Made by a program: the position numbers and the translations under genes
Source: an uncultured Muribaculaceae bacterium
GTDB lineage: Bacteria > Bacteroidota > Bacteroidia > Bacteroidales > Muribaculaceae
Direction of reading: 5' to 3'
Assembly (NCBI GenBank): GCA_910579185.1
Contig: CAJTTG010000001.1
Span: forward strand, 496,001-560,000
Length of the DNA stretch: 64,000 nt
The notes under the pieces: generated by a model
What the model was told of the DNA's origin: nothing
Seen by the model: only the letters and a program-made list of their open reading frames with translations
Database searches by the model: none
Shown: in pieces, positions 7,889-15,066 of the stretch
Layout: every line of letters begins with the position of its first letter
Position numbering within the stretch: position 1 is the first letter of the stretch

Positions 7889-10159
7889 TCACTCGGAAAA
7901 TGCCAGACGGACAGTCAGCCCAAAAGATCTCGGATCGCCACGTTGCAGAAAATCATTGTTCATCGACCGGAAATAGAACGTGTCGTAATGCGTTCCAGTG
8001 ATATTGCGCATCCATGCCTCCAACGAAATCCACCCTCTCGAAGCCATAAACGATGCACCAAGCAACGCATACATAGGCTGACGCGCGGAGTTTTCCTCAT
8101 TCCAATAGATTGAACCGACGGCACGGCAATTCAAATTATAGGTGAACCGCCAGTCCCGACCGACTTGATGATTAAACACAACCGAGCCGAAGAGCGTGTT
8201 GCGTGGCGCATACGGCACATAATTGCCCTTATAGTCATTCTCTCCATCCACAAACCGAACGAACTTCGCGTTAGTATAGCCGTAAGCAAGATTGAAAGCC
8301 CAGCGTTCTGTCGGATTATAACGAATCTGAATCTCCGCGCCATAGCTCCGCGTTTTACCGGCATTGGTCGTGATGCGCCCGGTCGTAGTCCCCTCAGGGA
8401 ACATGGTAAGCTGCTGATCGCGGCAATCGAGATAGAAAAGAGCCAGATCTGTCATCACACGCCCCTCGGCACAACCTATATGCGCGCCAACCTCATAGTT
8501 CCAGCATTTTTCAGGTCTGTAACTGACCAGTTCATCAACATCAGGGCCATCCGACACCGTTGGAGCGCCACCCATATTCGGCATCTTGGAAAGAACCTCC
8601 GACATCATTTTCTGCTGCAAAAACTCACTGAACATCTGAGTATTGTAGCCACCGGACTTATACCCCTTCCCTACACTCGCATAAACCGTGGAGCGCGAAG
8701 GCATCGGGAGCTCATAGCTGACAGTCAGCTTCGGAACAAATTCAAGAAAATGATTTTTCAAACGTCCGCTCTCATCTATCTCTATATTGCAATCCATGAG
8801 AGAGGATGGTGGGACGCCGCTTTTCATAAAAACAGAAAACGACGTATTGCATAGGCTGTTGTAATCCATGCGCGTTGATTCATAATCCAGACGCATGCCG
8901 AGAGCTATATTCCATTTGCCGAGATCGAGAGTGCTCTGATGGTACAGCGCCACACCCCACACAGGAATCTTGAAAGAACTGCCGAGCGGTATCTCCGGAC
9001 TGTTCCAGCGCAATTCCACCGGAATCTTATCGTTTAGATTCACACGATCCGTGATCAGACGCTCTATCCCGTCTTTTTTCAATGTAACCGGAGCATTCAT
9101 GGATGTGTGTTTATAGAATCCGAAAGCGCCTGCAACCCATGAATACGAATTCTTCGTGCCACGCACAACTATATCTTGCGTCACCGACCACTCGTGACGG
9201 GCTTGCGTCAGAGTGAAATAGTCCAGCGGAAGGAAATCCTGATCAAGCGTCATATTATCATCGAGATACTGCACACTCGTTATGCTCGACACCGAGAAAT
9301 CCCGACCTGTCCATTTCACCGTCAGCGCGTCTGTCAACAGATTGCGGCGATAGAAACAGGTGTCGTTATAATTCACTATACCGCTTCCGGCAAGCTCGTA
9401 AGGATATCCATTCTGACGTGAAAGAGAAAATGAGGCCACATTGTCAACCGACACACGATCGGAGGCCTGCCATTGCGTTTTCCATCTCAGATTACCACCT
9501 TTTTCAGTGTCGATCTTACGGGCATTGTAGTGGTTTTTATAAAATCCGTCGGAAAAGCGGAAATTACCGATAAAACCCATCGCCAGATTAGGTTTGAACT
9601 TCCGGTAGTGAGATATGGCCAGCAATGCGTCTGGTCCATTACCAAATGTAGCCTTGACCCGGCTACCCTGATAGTCCATAGGTTTCAGCGTGTAGATATT
9701 GATCTGACCTGCCATTGTGTTACGCCCATAAAGGGTGCTCTGAGGGCCACGCAACACCTCCATGTGGTCGATATCCACAATATCGAGATCGTAGGAATCC
9801 TTGTTCATCAACGGGACATTATCCACGCTCAATCCCACCGCCGGCTGATCCATACGCGCTCCGATACCTCTCACATAGATACTCGAAGTCATGCGGCTGC
9901 CATAATCCGGAATATAGAAATTCGGGGCTATCTCGCTAAGATTCTTCATCGACTCAATACCCCAGACACGAGCCTGCCGCGACCCAACAACCGTAACGGC
10001 ACCCGGTGTGAGACTCAGATCCGCCGACTGCTTGATTGCAGTCACCGTGACATCACCGAGCCAGCGAGTGCTATCCGATTCGACCTCCGTGGCCGAAGAT
10101 GTTATCGCCGTCAGAGCCGCGATTAATAACGCTATATTTATTCTCATATTTATTCTCAT
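7889..10159 (-). CDS. TonB-dependent outer-membrane receptor
   Basis: This is an outer-membrane beta-barrel receptor with an N-terminal plug. The plug (roughly residues 30-150) contains 'IYVRGIGARMDQPAVGLSVDNVPL' and 'MEVLRGPQSTLYGRNTMAGQINI', both classic features. The barrel carries many aromatic strands and ends in 'FGLTVRLAFSE'. There is no SusC-type extension and no SusD gene nearby, so a siderophore, cofactor or metal-chelate ligand is more likely than a glycan. I chose the start at 10159 (MRINMRINIALLIAALTA, a good signal peptide) over the open frame to 10231, because a promoter at 10187-10217 lies inside that longer frame. An alternative ATG is at 10147. Confidence 0.93.
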   Translation of the reverse strand: MRINMRINIALLIAALTAITSSATEVESDSTRWLGDVTVTAIKQSADLSLTPGAVTVVGSRQARVWGIESMKNLSEIAPNFYIPDYGSRMTSSIYVRGIGARMDQPAVGLSVDNVPLMNKDSYDLDIVDIDHMEVLRGPQSTLYGRNTMAGQINIYTLKPMDYQGSRVKATFGNGPDALLAISHYRKFKPNLAMGFIGNFRFSDGFYKNHYNARKIDTEKGGNLRWKTQWQASDRVSVDNVASFSLSRQNGYPYELAGSGIVNYNDTCFYRRNLLTDALTVKWTGRDFSVSSITSVQYLDDNMTLDQDFLPLDYFTLTQARHEWSVTQDIVVRGTKNSYSWVAGAFGFYKHTSMNAPVTLKKDGIERLITDRVNLNDKIPVELRWNSPEIPLGSSFKIPVWGVALYHQSTLDLGKWNIALGMRLDYESTRMDYNSLCNTSFSVFMKSGVPPSSLMDCNIEIDESGRLKNHFLEFVPKLTVSYELPMPSRSTVYASVGKGYKSGGYNTQMFSEFLQQKMMSEVLSKMPNMGGAPTVSDGPDVDELVSYRPEKCWNYEVGAHIGCAEGRVMTDLALFYLDCRDQQLTMFPEGTTTGRITTNAGKTRSYGAEIQIRYNPTERWAFNLAYGYTNAKFVRFVDGENDYKGNYVPYAPRNTLFGSVVFNHQVGRDWRFTYNLNCRAVGSIYWNEENSARQPMYALLGASFMASRGWISLEAWMRNITGTHYDTFYFRSMNNDFLQRGDPRSFGLTVRLAFSE

Positions 10160-10166
10160 ATTTATT
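10136..10166 (-). repeat. 12-bp tandem repeat at the receptor start codon
   Basis: The unit ATATTTATTCTC (plus strand) is present about two and a half times in tandem, so the protein starts MRINMRINI with two alternative ATG codons 12 bases apart. The unit is a multiple of three, so slippage would change the number of start codons without a frameshift. Confidence 0.75.
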
Positions 10167-10186
10167 CCAGATCTGAAAAACGATTG

Positions 10187-10217
10187 CAAAGATAACACTT
10201 TACAAGCAGCTTTCCAA
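10187..10217 (-). promoter_or_regulatory. Promoter of the TonB receptor gene
   Basis: On the minus strand a -7 element TATCTTTG (10194-10187) matches TAnnTTTG, and a TTGG, close to the -33 consensus TTTG, lies 19 bases upstream. This places the transcript start about 20 bases before the ATG at 10159 and argues against a longer protein. Confidence 0.65.
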
Positions 10218-10295
10218 GCCGACACCAACATATTGCATTAACCGGTGGCCATCTCATTGTATTTTTTTGTAAATTCGCATCTGATTTTGACTAAA

Positions 10296-10868
10296 ATGCA
10301 AACATCCCCAAACCCCATAGAGCTACTGAACCGCAAGATCAATCTGCCGGAAATTCACAACATTGTCAATTGGGTGCTGAGCAGCCCCGACAACATCGAC
10401 ACCATCTTCCGCCTCGTCAAGTCGCCGGACACAAGAACAGCCACAAATGCACTGTGGATTCTGACCCACGTTCAGAAACAAGACCGTACACTCCTACAAT
10501 CCAAGCAGCCCGAACTCATCGACATGCTTTTGGCCGAGAACCACACAGGCAAAAAGCGGATGCTCCTACAGCTACTCAGGGAACAGACCTACACCTGCGA
10601 CACTATACGTCCGGACTTCCTCGACTTCTGTTTTGCAAAAATCAATGCCGAATGTGAACCGTACGCCATCCGGGCATTCTCCATCTATTGCGCATTCAAA
10701 ATGTGTCGGTTCTATCCTGAGCTGACCACAGAGCTCGAACAGCATCTCGACATGCTGTCATTGCAAAACCCCTCACCCGGACTACTCAGCGCACTGCGCA
10801 CCACCCGAAAACGCATAAAATCCACCAAACAACACCATTCAACCCCACACAAGCATTATCAGTATTAA
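10296..10868 (+). CDS. Hypothetical HEAT-like helical protein
   Basis: This 190-residue protein starts at the ATG at 10296 (MQTSPNPIELL); the frame is open upstream but includes an unlikely N-terminus. It is predicted to be all-helical, with repeating amphipathic helices such as 'TRTATNALWILTHVQKQDRTLL' and 'LIDMLLAENHTGKKRMLLQLL' that resemble HEAT or armadillo repeats. There is no signal peptide and it ends in a basic, His-rich tail. It stands alone between the divergent TonB receptor and glyS. I cannot assign a function. Confidence 0.75.
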   Translation: MQTSPNPIELLNRKINLPEIHNIVNWVLSSPDNIDTIFRLVKSPDTRTATNALWILTHVQKQDRTLLQSKQPELIDMLLAENHTGKKRMLLQLLREQTYTCDTIRPDFLDFCFAKINAECEPYAIRAFSIYCAFKMCRFYPELTTELEQHLDMLSLQNPSPGLLSALRTTRKRIKSTKQHHSTPHKHYQY

Positions 10869-10995
10869 CACTTAAAGCATTGCATTCGCCGTGTACGCAA
10901 GCATTTATTCATGTTTTACTTGCATATTATTAACGGCAATAAGCCTGATTAACTGAATTTATGGACAGGCGAAGTAAATAATCGGGATTTTTTCG

Positions 10996-11003
10996 TAAAT
11001 TTG
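10996..11003 (+). promoter_or_regulatory. -7 element of the glyS promoter
   Basis: TAAATTTG is an exact match to TAnnTTTG, 31 bases upstream of the glyS ATG. No good -33 element is seen. The rest of the 166-base gap after the HEAT-like gene holds nothing else I recognise. Confidence 0.6.
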
Positions 11004-11034
11004 CGCCAATAATAACATCATACCATTTAAAATC

Positions 11035-12579
11035 ATGGCTCAACAAGACGAAGTATTCAAAAAAATAGTTTCTCACGCCAAGGAATATGGCTTTGTTTTC
11101 CCCTCAAGCGAAATCTACGACGGCCTCTCCGCTGTTTATGATTATGGCCAGAACGGTGTAGAGCTCAAAAACAATATAAAACGATACTGGTGGGATTCGA
11201 TGACTCTTCTCCATGAGAATATAGTAGGCATTGACTCTGCCATCTTCATGCACCCCACCATCTGGAAAGCATCTGGCCACGTTGACGCATTCAACGATCC
11301 CCTGATCGACAACCGCGACTCTAAGAAACGCTACCGCGCCGACGTGCTGATCGAAGAGGAGATAGCCAAGATGGACGACAAAATAGAGAAAGAGGTTGCC
11401 AAAGCCCGTAAACGCTTCGGCGAGTCGTTCGACGAGGCTCTGTTCCGTCAGACCAATCCCCGTGTGGCCGAACACATTGCAAAACGTGAGGCTCTGCACG
11501 AACGCTTCTCTCAGGCTATGAACGACAACAACCTTGAAGAGCTCCGTCAGATCATCATAGATCAGGAAATCGCATGTCCCATCTCCGGAACACGCAACTG
11601 GACGGAAGTGCGCCAGTTCAACCTTATGTTCAAGACCGAGATGGGCAGCACCGCCGACGGCGCAATGACCGTCTATCTCCGTCCGGAAACCGCACAGGGC
11701 ATCTTCGTCAACTATCTCAACGTGCAGAAAACAGGCCGCATGCGCATTCCTTTCGGCATTGCACAGATCGGTAAAGCATTCCGCAATGAGATCGTAGCCC
11801 GTCAGTTCATCTTCCGCATGCGCGAATTCGAGCAGATGGAGATGCAATTCTTCGTTCGTCCCGGCGAAGAGCTCAAATGGTTCCAGCAGTGGAAAGAATG
11901 GCGACTCAGATGGCACAAAGCCCTTGGTCTCGGCGACGAAAAATACCGCTACCACGACCATGAGAAGCTCGCCCACTACGCCAATGCCGCAACCGACATC
12001 GAATTCCAGATGCCGTTTGGATTCAAGGAAGTGGAAGGTATTCACTCTCGCACCAACTTCGACCTCTCACAGCACGAGAAATTCTCAGGCAAAAACATCA
12101 AATATTTCGATCCAGAACTCAACGAAAGCTACGTTCCCTATGTGATCGAAACCTCGATCGGCGTTGACCGCATGTTCCTTTCTGTTCTCTGCTCATCCTA
12201 CGATGAACAGAAACTTGAAAACGGCGAGACCCGTGTCGTGCTCCACCTTCCGGCAGCACTCGCGCCTGTGAAATGTGCCGTCATGCCTCTTGTACGCAAA
12301 GACGGGCTTCCTGAAAAAGCACGCGAGATTGTCAACGATCTGAAATTTGACTTCGCCACACATTACGACGAAAAAGACTCAATCGGCAAACGCTACCGCC
12401 GTCAGGATGCCGTGGGAACCCCCTACTGTATCACCGTTGACCACCAGACACTTGAGGACAACACCGTAACCCTCCGCGAAAGAGACTCGATGGAACAGTG
12501 TCGCGTTGAGATCTCCGAACTCCATCGCCTGATCCACGACAAAGTGAGTCTCAATTCTCTTCTCCGTAAACTCTCTTAA
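11035..12579 (+). CDS. glyS: Glycine--tRNA ligase (single-chain dimeric type)
   Basis: This class II synthetase charges tRNA-Gly with glycine. The 514 residues match the homodimeric glycyl-tRNA synthetase found in archaea, eukaryotes and many bacteria, not the two-subunit GlyQ/GlyS enzyme. Visible features are the N-terminal 'GFVFPSSEIYDGLSAVYDYGQNG', 'LRPETAQGIFVNYLNV', motif 2 region 'GIAQIGKAFRNEI...RMREFEQMEMQFF', motif 3 'ETSIGVDRMFLSVL', and a C-terminal anticodon-binding domain from about residue 400. It is followed within 10 bases by the LemA gene. Confidence 0.97.
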   Translation: MAQQDEVFKKIVSHAKEYGFVFPSSEIYDGLSAVYDYGQNGVELKNNIKRYWWDSMTLLHENIVGIDSAIFMHPTIWKASGHVDAFNDPLIDNRDSKKRYRADVLIEEEIAKMDDKIEKEVAKARKRFGESFDEALFRQTNPRVAEHIAKREALHERFSQAMNDNNLEELRQIIIDQEIACPISGTRNWTEVRQFNLMFKTEMGSTADGAMTVYLRPETAQGIFVNYLNVQKTGRMRIPFGIAQIGKAFRNEIVARQFIFRMREFEQMEMQFFVRPGEELKWFQQWKEWRLRWHKALGLGDEKYRYHDHEKLAHYANAATDIEFQMPFGFKEVEGIHSRTNFDLSQHEKFSGKNIKYFDPELNESYVPYVIETSIGVDRMFLSVLCSSYDEQKLENGETRVVLHLPAALAPVKCAVMPLVRKDGLPEKAREIVNDLKFDFATHYDEKDSIGKRYRRQDAVGTPYCITVDHQTLEDNTVTLRERDSMEQCRVEISELHRLIHDKVSLNSLLRKLS

Positions 12580-12588
12580 ACCCATAAA

Positions 12589-13206
12589 ATGAAATCAAAC
12601 AAAACTCTTATCACTCTGGCAGTTATTGTCGGCATAGTGCTCATCCTCGCGATCCCGACATGCTCGACCTACAACAAACTCGTCACAGAGCAACAGTCGG
12701 CCGAGGCCAGCTGGGGTGAAGTCCAGAACCAATACCAGCGTCGCTACGATCTCATCCCCAACCTCGTCGAGACAGTGAAAGGTTATGCCGCTCACGAATC
12801 CTCGACATTCCAGAATGTGACCAATGCACGCGCCGGCATCACACCGCCCGACACCACTGCCGTGATGGCTGCGGCTCAGAATGCACTCGGAGCTTCAGAT
12901 CCCAACTCGTATGCCAACGCACTGTCCAAGCTGAAAAGCGAATTCAGCATCTATGTCAACGCAGTCCACGAGGCATATCCCGACCTGAAAGCCAACGAAG
13001 TGTTCGAGAACCTGCAGGCACAGCTTGAAGGGACAGAAAACCGCGTCGAGATGGCACGCCACAGCTACATCGAAACCGTCAAGAACTACAATCTTCGTGT
13101 GAAACGCTTCCCCGGAAGCATTGTTGCAGGATTGTTCGGATTTGACGCCATGCAGCAGTACGAAGCCGATCAGGCGGCACAGACAGCCCCGAAAGTCAAG
13201 TTCTAA
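12589..13206 (+). CDS. LemA family protein
   Basis: This 205-residue protein has an N-terminal hydrophobic anchor (residues 8-25) ending near 'IPTCSTYN', followed by the long-helix LemA core with the signature 'WGEVQNQYQRRYDLIPNLVETVKGYAAHE'. LemA proteins are envelope-anchored helical bundles whose biochemical role is unclear. They are often beside membrane metallopeptidases or TPM proteins, but none is present here. It sits between glyS and an FKBP lipoprotein with very short gaps, so the three may be one transcript. Confidence 0.93.
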   Translation: MKSNKTLITLAVIVGIVLILAIPTCSTYNKLVTEQQSAEASWGEVQNQYQRRYDLIPNLVETVKGYAAHESSTFQNVTNARAGITPPDTTAVMAAAQNALGASDPNSYANALSKLKSEFSIYVNAVHEAYPDLKANEVFENLQAQLEGTENRVEMARHSYIETVKNYNLRVKRFPGSIVAGLFGFDAMQQYEADQAAQTAPKVKF

Positions 13207-13221
13207 CCACCCTGAACATAT

Positions 13222-13770
13222 ATGAAACGATTACTATATCTTGTGTCGCTCCTTATTGGCGTCTCCGCCTCACTCATCTCGTGTGGCGATGATGGAAACC
13301 AATGGACCGACTATGCCGAATGGCGCAACACAAACAACAGCTGGTATCTTGAGCAGATGGATCTCAAGAATCCTGACGGCACTCCCTATTACACAGTGCT
13401 CAACCCCGATTGGTATGAGAATTCCGGAGTCCTTATCCACTATTTCAATGACAGGTCAAAAACCATAGGAAATCTCTCGCCCATGATCACCAGCCAAGTA
13501 TCCGTGAAATACAAGGGCATGCTCTACAATGGCGCGGTGTTCGATTCCACAACAGTCGCCACTGCCGATTCTGTCAGAACATTTGCATTGTCATCATTAG
13601 TAAACGGCTGGAAAGTTGCCCTGACTGACATGCGCGTAGGCGACACATGCGAAGTTGTCATGCCCTACACCATGGGCTATGGCGCACAGGGAACAACAGG
13701 CATCAACCCCTACACAACCCTGAAATTCGGAATCAAGCTCGTTGACATACCAGCCTACGAAATACCTTGA
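13222..13770 (+). CDS. FKBP-type peptidyl-prolyl isomerase lipoprotein
   Basis: The protein has 182 residues with a lipoprotein signal (lipobox LISC, Cys at residue 21). The C-terminal half is an FKBP domain, seen in 'VSVKYKGMLYNGAVFDST', 'VNGWKVALTDMRVGDTCEVVMPYTMGYGAQG' and 'TLKFGIKLVDI'. It should catalyse proline isomerisation and assist folding in the periplasm or at the outer membrane. The linker between anchor and domain is about 70 residues. A strong terminator follows. Confidence 0.92.
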   Translation: MKRLLYLVSLLIGVSASLISCGDDGNQWTDYAEWRNTNNSWYLEQMDLKNPDGTPYYTVLNPDWYENSGVLIHYFNDRSKTIGNLSPMITSQVSVKYKGMLYNGAVFDSTTVATADSVRTFALSSLVNGWKVALTDMRVGDTCEVVMPYTMGYGAQGTTGINPYTTLKFGIKLVDIPAYEIP

Positions 13771-13796
13771 CAGATAATTGTCAATCAAAAGATTTG

Positions 13797-13832
13797 AACG
13801 GGTCGGACGCACAAACCGACCCGTTTGTTTGT
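13797..13832 (+). terminator. Rho-independent terminator after the glyS-lemA-FKBP genes
   Basis: AACGGGTCGG at 13797-13806 pairs perfectly with CCGACCCGTT at 13816-13825 around a 9-base loop. The tract that follows, TTGTTTGTT, is T-rich. Confidence 0.85.
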
Positions 13833-13860
13833 TATACTGCTGAAACCAAAACTCAGTATT

Positions 13861-14268
13861 ATGACCTACAAGATTATCGACATCGAGGGCATCGGCGAAT
13901 CCTACGCTGAAAAGCTCCAATCCGCCGGCATCGACACCGTGGAACAGCTACTGCAAAGGTGCGCCAAGGCTTACGACCGCGAGAAACTGGCCACAGAAAC
14001 CGGCATCTCCGAAAAACTGATCCTGAAATGGACCAACCATGCGGATCTATTCAGAATCAACGGCATCGGGCCGCAATTCGCCGAACTTCTCGAAGCATCC
14101 GGCGTGGACACCGTCAAAGAACTGCGCCACCGCCGTGCAGACAATCTCGCGGCAAAAATGGCTGAAGTCAACGAGACGAAACATCTGACACGACGCGTCC
14201 CCACCGCCGAACAGCTTCAGGCAATGATCGACGAAGCGGCCATTCTTGAACCTGTGATCACATATTGA
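13861..14268 (+). CDS. DUF4332 domain protein (helix-hairpin-helix type)
   Basis: This 135-residue protein contains two helix-hairpin-helix-like units, 'IEGIGESYAEKLQSAGIDTVEQLLQ' and 'INGIGPQFAELLEASGVDTVKELR', matching the DUF4332 fold. Such domains usually bind DNA or proteins without sequence specificity, but this family's role is unknown. The ATG at 13861 is preferred because the upstream extension overlaps the preceding terminator. There is no signal peptide, so it should be cytoplasmic. It stands alone between two hairpins. Confidence 0.88.
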   Translation: MTYKIIDIEGIGESYAEKLQSAGIDTVEQLLQRCAKAYDREKLATETGISEKLILKWTNHADLFRINGIGPQFAELLEASGVDTVKELRHRRADNLAAKMAEVNETKHLTRRVPTAEQLQAMIDEAAILEPVITY

Positions 14269-14287
14269 CCCCACAAAAAAACAAACC

Positions 14288-14328
14288 AAACGCCTGTTGC
14301 CGGAACAAAATCACGGTTACAGGCGTTT
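14288..14328 (+). terminator. Hairpin after the DUF4332 gene
   Basis: AAACGCCTGT at 14288-14297 pairs with ACAGGCGTTT at 14319-14328, with a further inner CCG/CGG pairing. On the plus strand it has no T tract after it; an A-rich run lies before it, so it would look like a terminator on the minus strand, where no gene needs one. It may stop or stabilise the plus transcript. Confidence 0.5.
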
Positions 14329-14363
14329 GAGGTATGTAAATGTCTCTTAAAAACTTTTGTTAT

Positions 14364-14900
14364 ATGAAACTGAAACTATTCTATCTTCTGATAGCCATTT
14401 TCGGGCTTACCAACATCACAGCGTGCAGCGACGATGACGACAACAACAAACCGGCAGTCAATCCCAACATCCCTGAAGCCGTGGCTCAGGCATTCAAAGA
14501 TAAATACCCCGACGTCGACCAGTCGAAGGTACAATGGGAGACCAAAGGAATCTACACCGTGGCCGAGTTCAAGACACTCGCCAACCAAAATGATGTAGAA
14601 GCATGGTTCACAAAAGCAGGTGAATGGAAAATGACCGAGAACGATTACGGCAAAGATCTGTTCATGATTCCTACCGTGATCAATGAAGCATTTGTAAAAT
14701 CAGAATACGGTACATGGCAGATCGACGACATATCCTACTATGAATACCCCACTGAAAGTTCAAACTTCTATCTGATTGAAGTGGAAAAAACCGGACAACC
14801 CGACACACAGCTCTACTTCAAGACCGACGGCACTACAATCAAGACAACCACAGACACAAATGTCGACATAACACCCGACACACAGGTACAACCGGCCTAA
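14364..14900 (+). CDS. PepSY-like (DUF2874) lipoprotein
   Basis: The protein has 178 residues with a lipoprotein signal ending NITAC. The mature part has two PepSY-like repeats: one around 'EAVAQAFKDKYPDVDQSKVQWETKGIYTVAEF' and a second around 'INEAFVKSEYGTWQIDDISYYEYPTESSNFYLIEVEK'. Such small Bacteroidota envelope proteins were named for similarity to a beta-lactamase-inhibitor fold; their role is not established. I use the ATG at 14364, which gives a normal signal peptide. It has its own strong terminator. Confidence 0.85.
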   Translation: MKLKLFYLLIAIFGLTNITACSDDDDNNKPAVNPNIPEAVAQAFKDKYPDVDQSKVQWETKGIYTVAEFKTLANQNDVEAWFTKAGEWKMTENDYGKDLFMIPTVINEAFVKSEYGTWQIDDISYYEYPTESSNFYLIEVEKTGQPDTQLYFKTDGTTIKTTTDTNVDITPDTQVQPA

Positions 14901-14920
14901 AACCGGACATAAAGCATAGC

Positions 14921-14960
14921 GGAAGCGTCTGGCTCACACCAGACGCTTCCTTCGTTTTTT
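14921..14960 (+). terminator. Rho-independent terminator after the PepSY-like gene
   Basis: A perfect 12-bp stem, GGAAGCGTCTGG at 14921-14932 with CCAGACGCTTCC at 14939-14950, has a 6-base loop and is followed by TTCGTTTTTT. Confidence 0.93.
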
Positions 14961-15006
14961 ATCAAACGAAAACGCAGAAAAGCACAAACCTTACGATATT
15001 TTTTTG

Positions 15007-15014
15007 TACCTTTG
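15007..15014 (+). promoter_or_regulatory. -7 element of the topoisomerase IV subunit A promoter
   Basis: TACCTTTG matches TAnnTTTG exactly, 52 bases before the ATG at 15067 and downstream of the preceding terminator. No clear -33 element is visible. Confidence 0.6.
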
Positions 15015-15066
15015 TGAGAGTTAGGCCTTAACGGCATAACAATCCACCCGAAAACCAATCATACAC

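Noticed and set aside
10160..10231. Longer N-terminus for the TonB receptor (start at 10231)
   Set aside because: The extension covers the promoter, and it would bury the signal peptide inside the protein.
11104..12045. A 313-codon open frame on the minus strand opposite glyS
   Set aside because: It mirrors the codon pattern of glyS and shows no domain, signal or promoter.
14288..14328. A minus-strand terminator implying an unseen minus-strand gene
   Set aside because: No minus-strand gene reads into it; the A-rich flank is probably incidental and the hairpin belongs to the plus-strand DUF4332 transcript.
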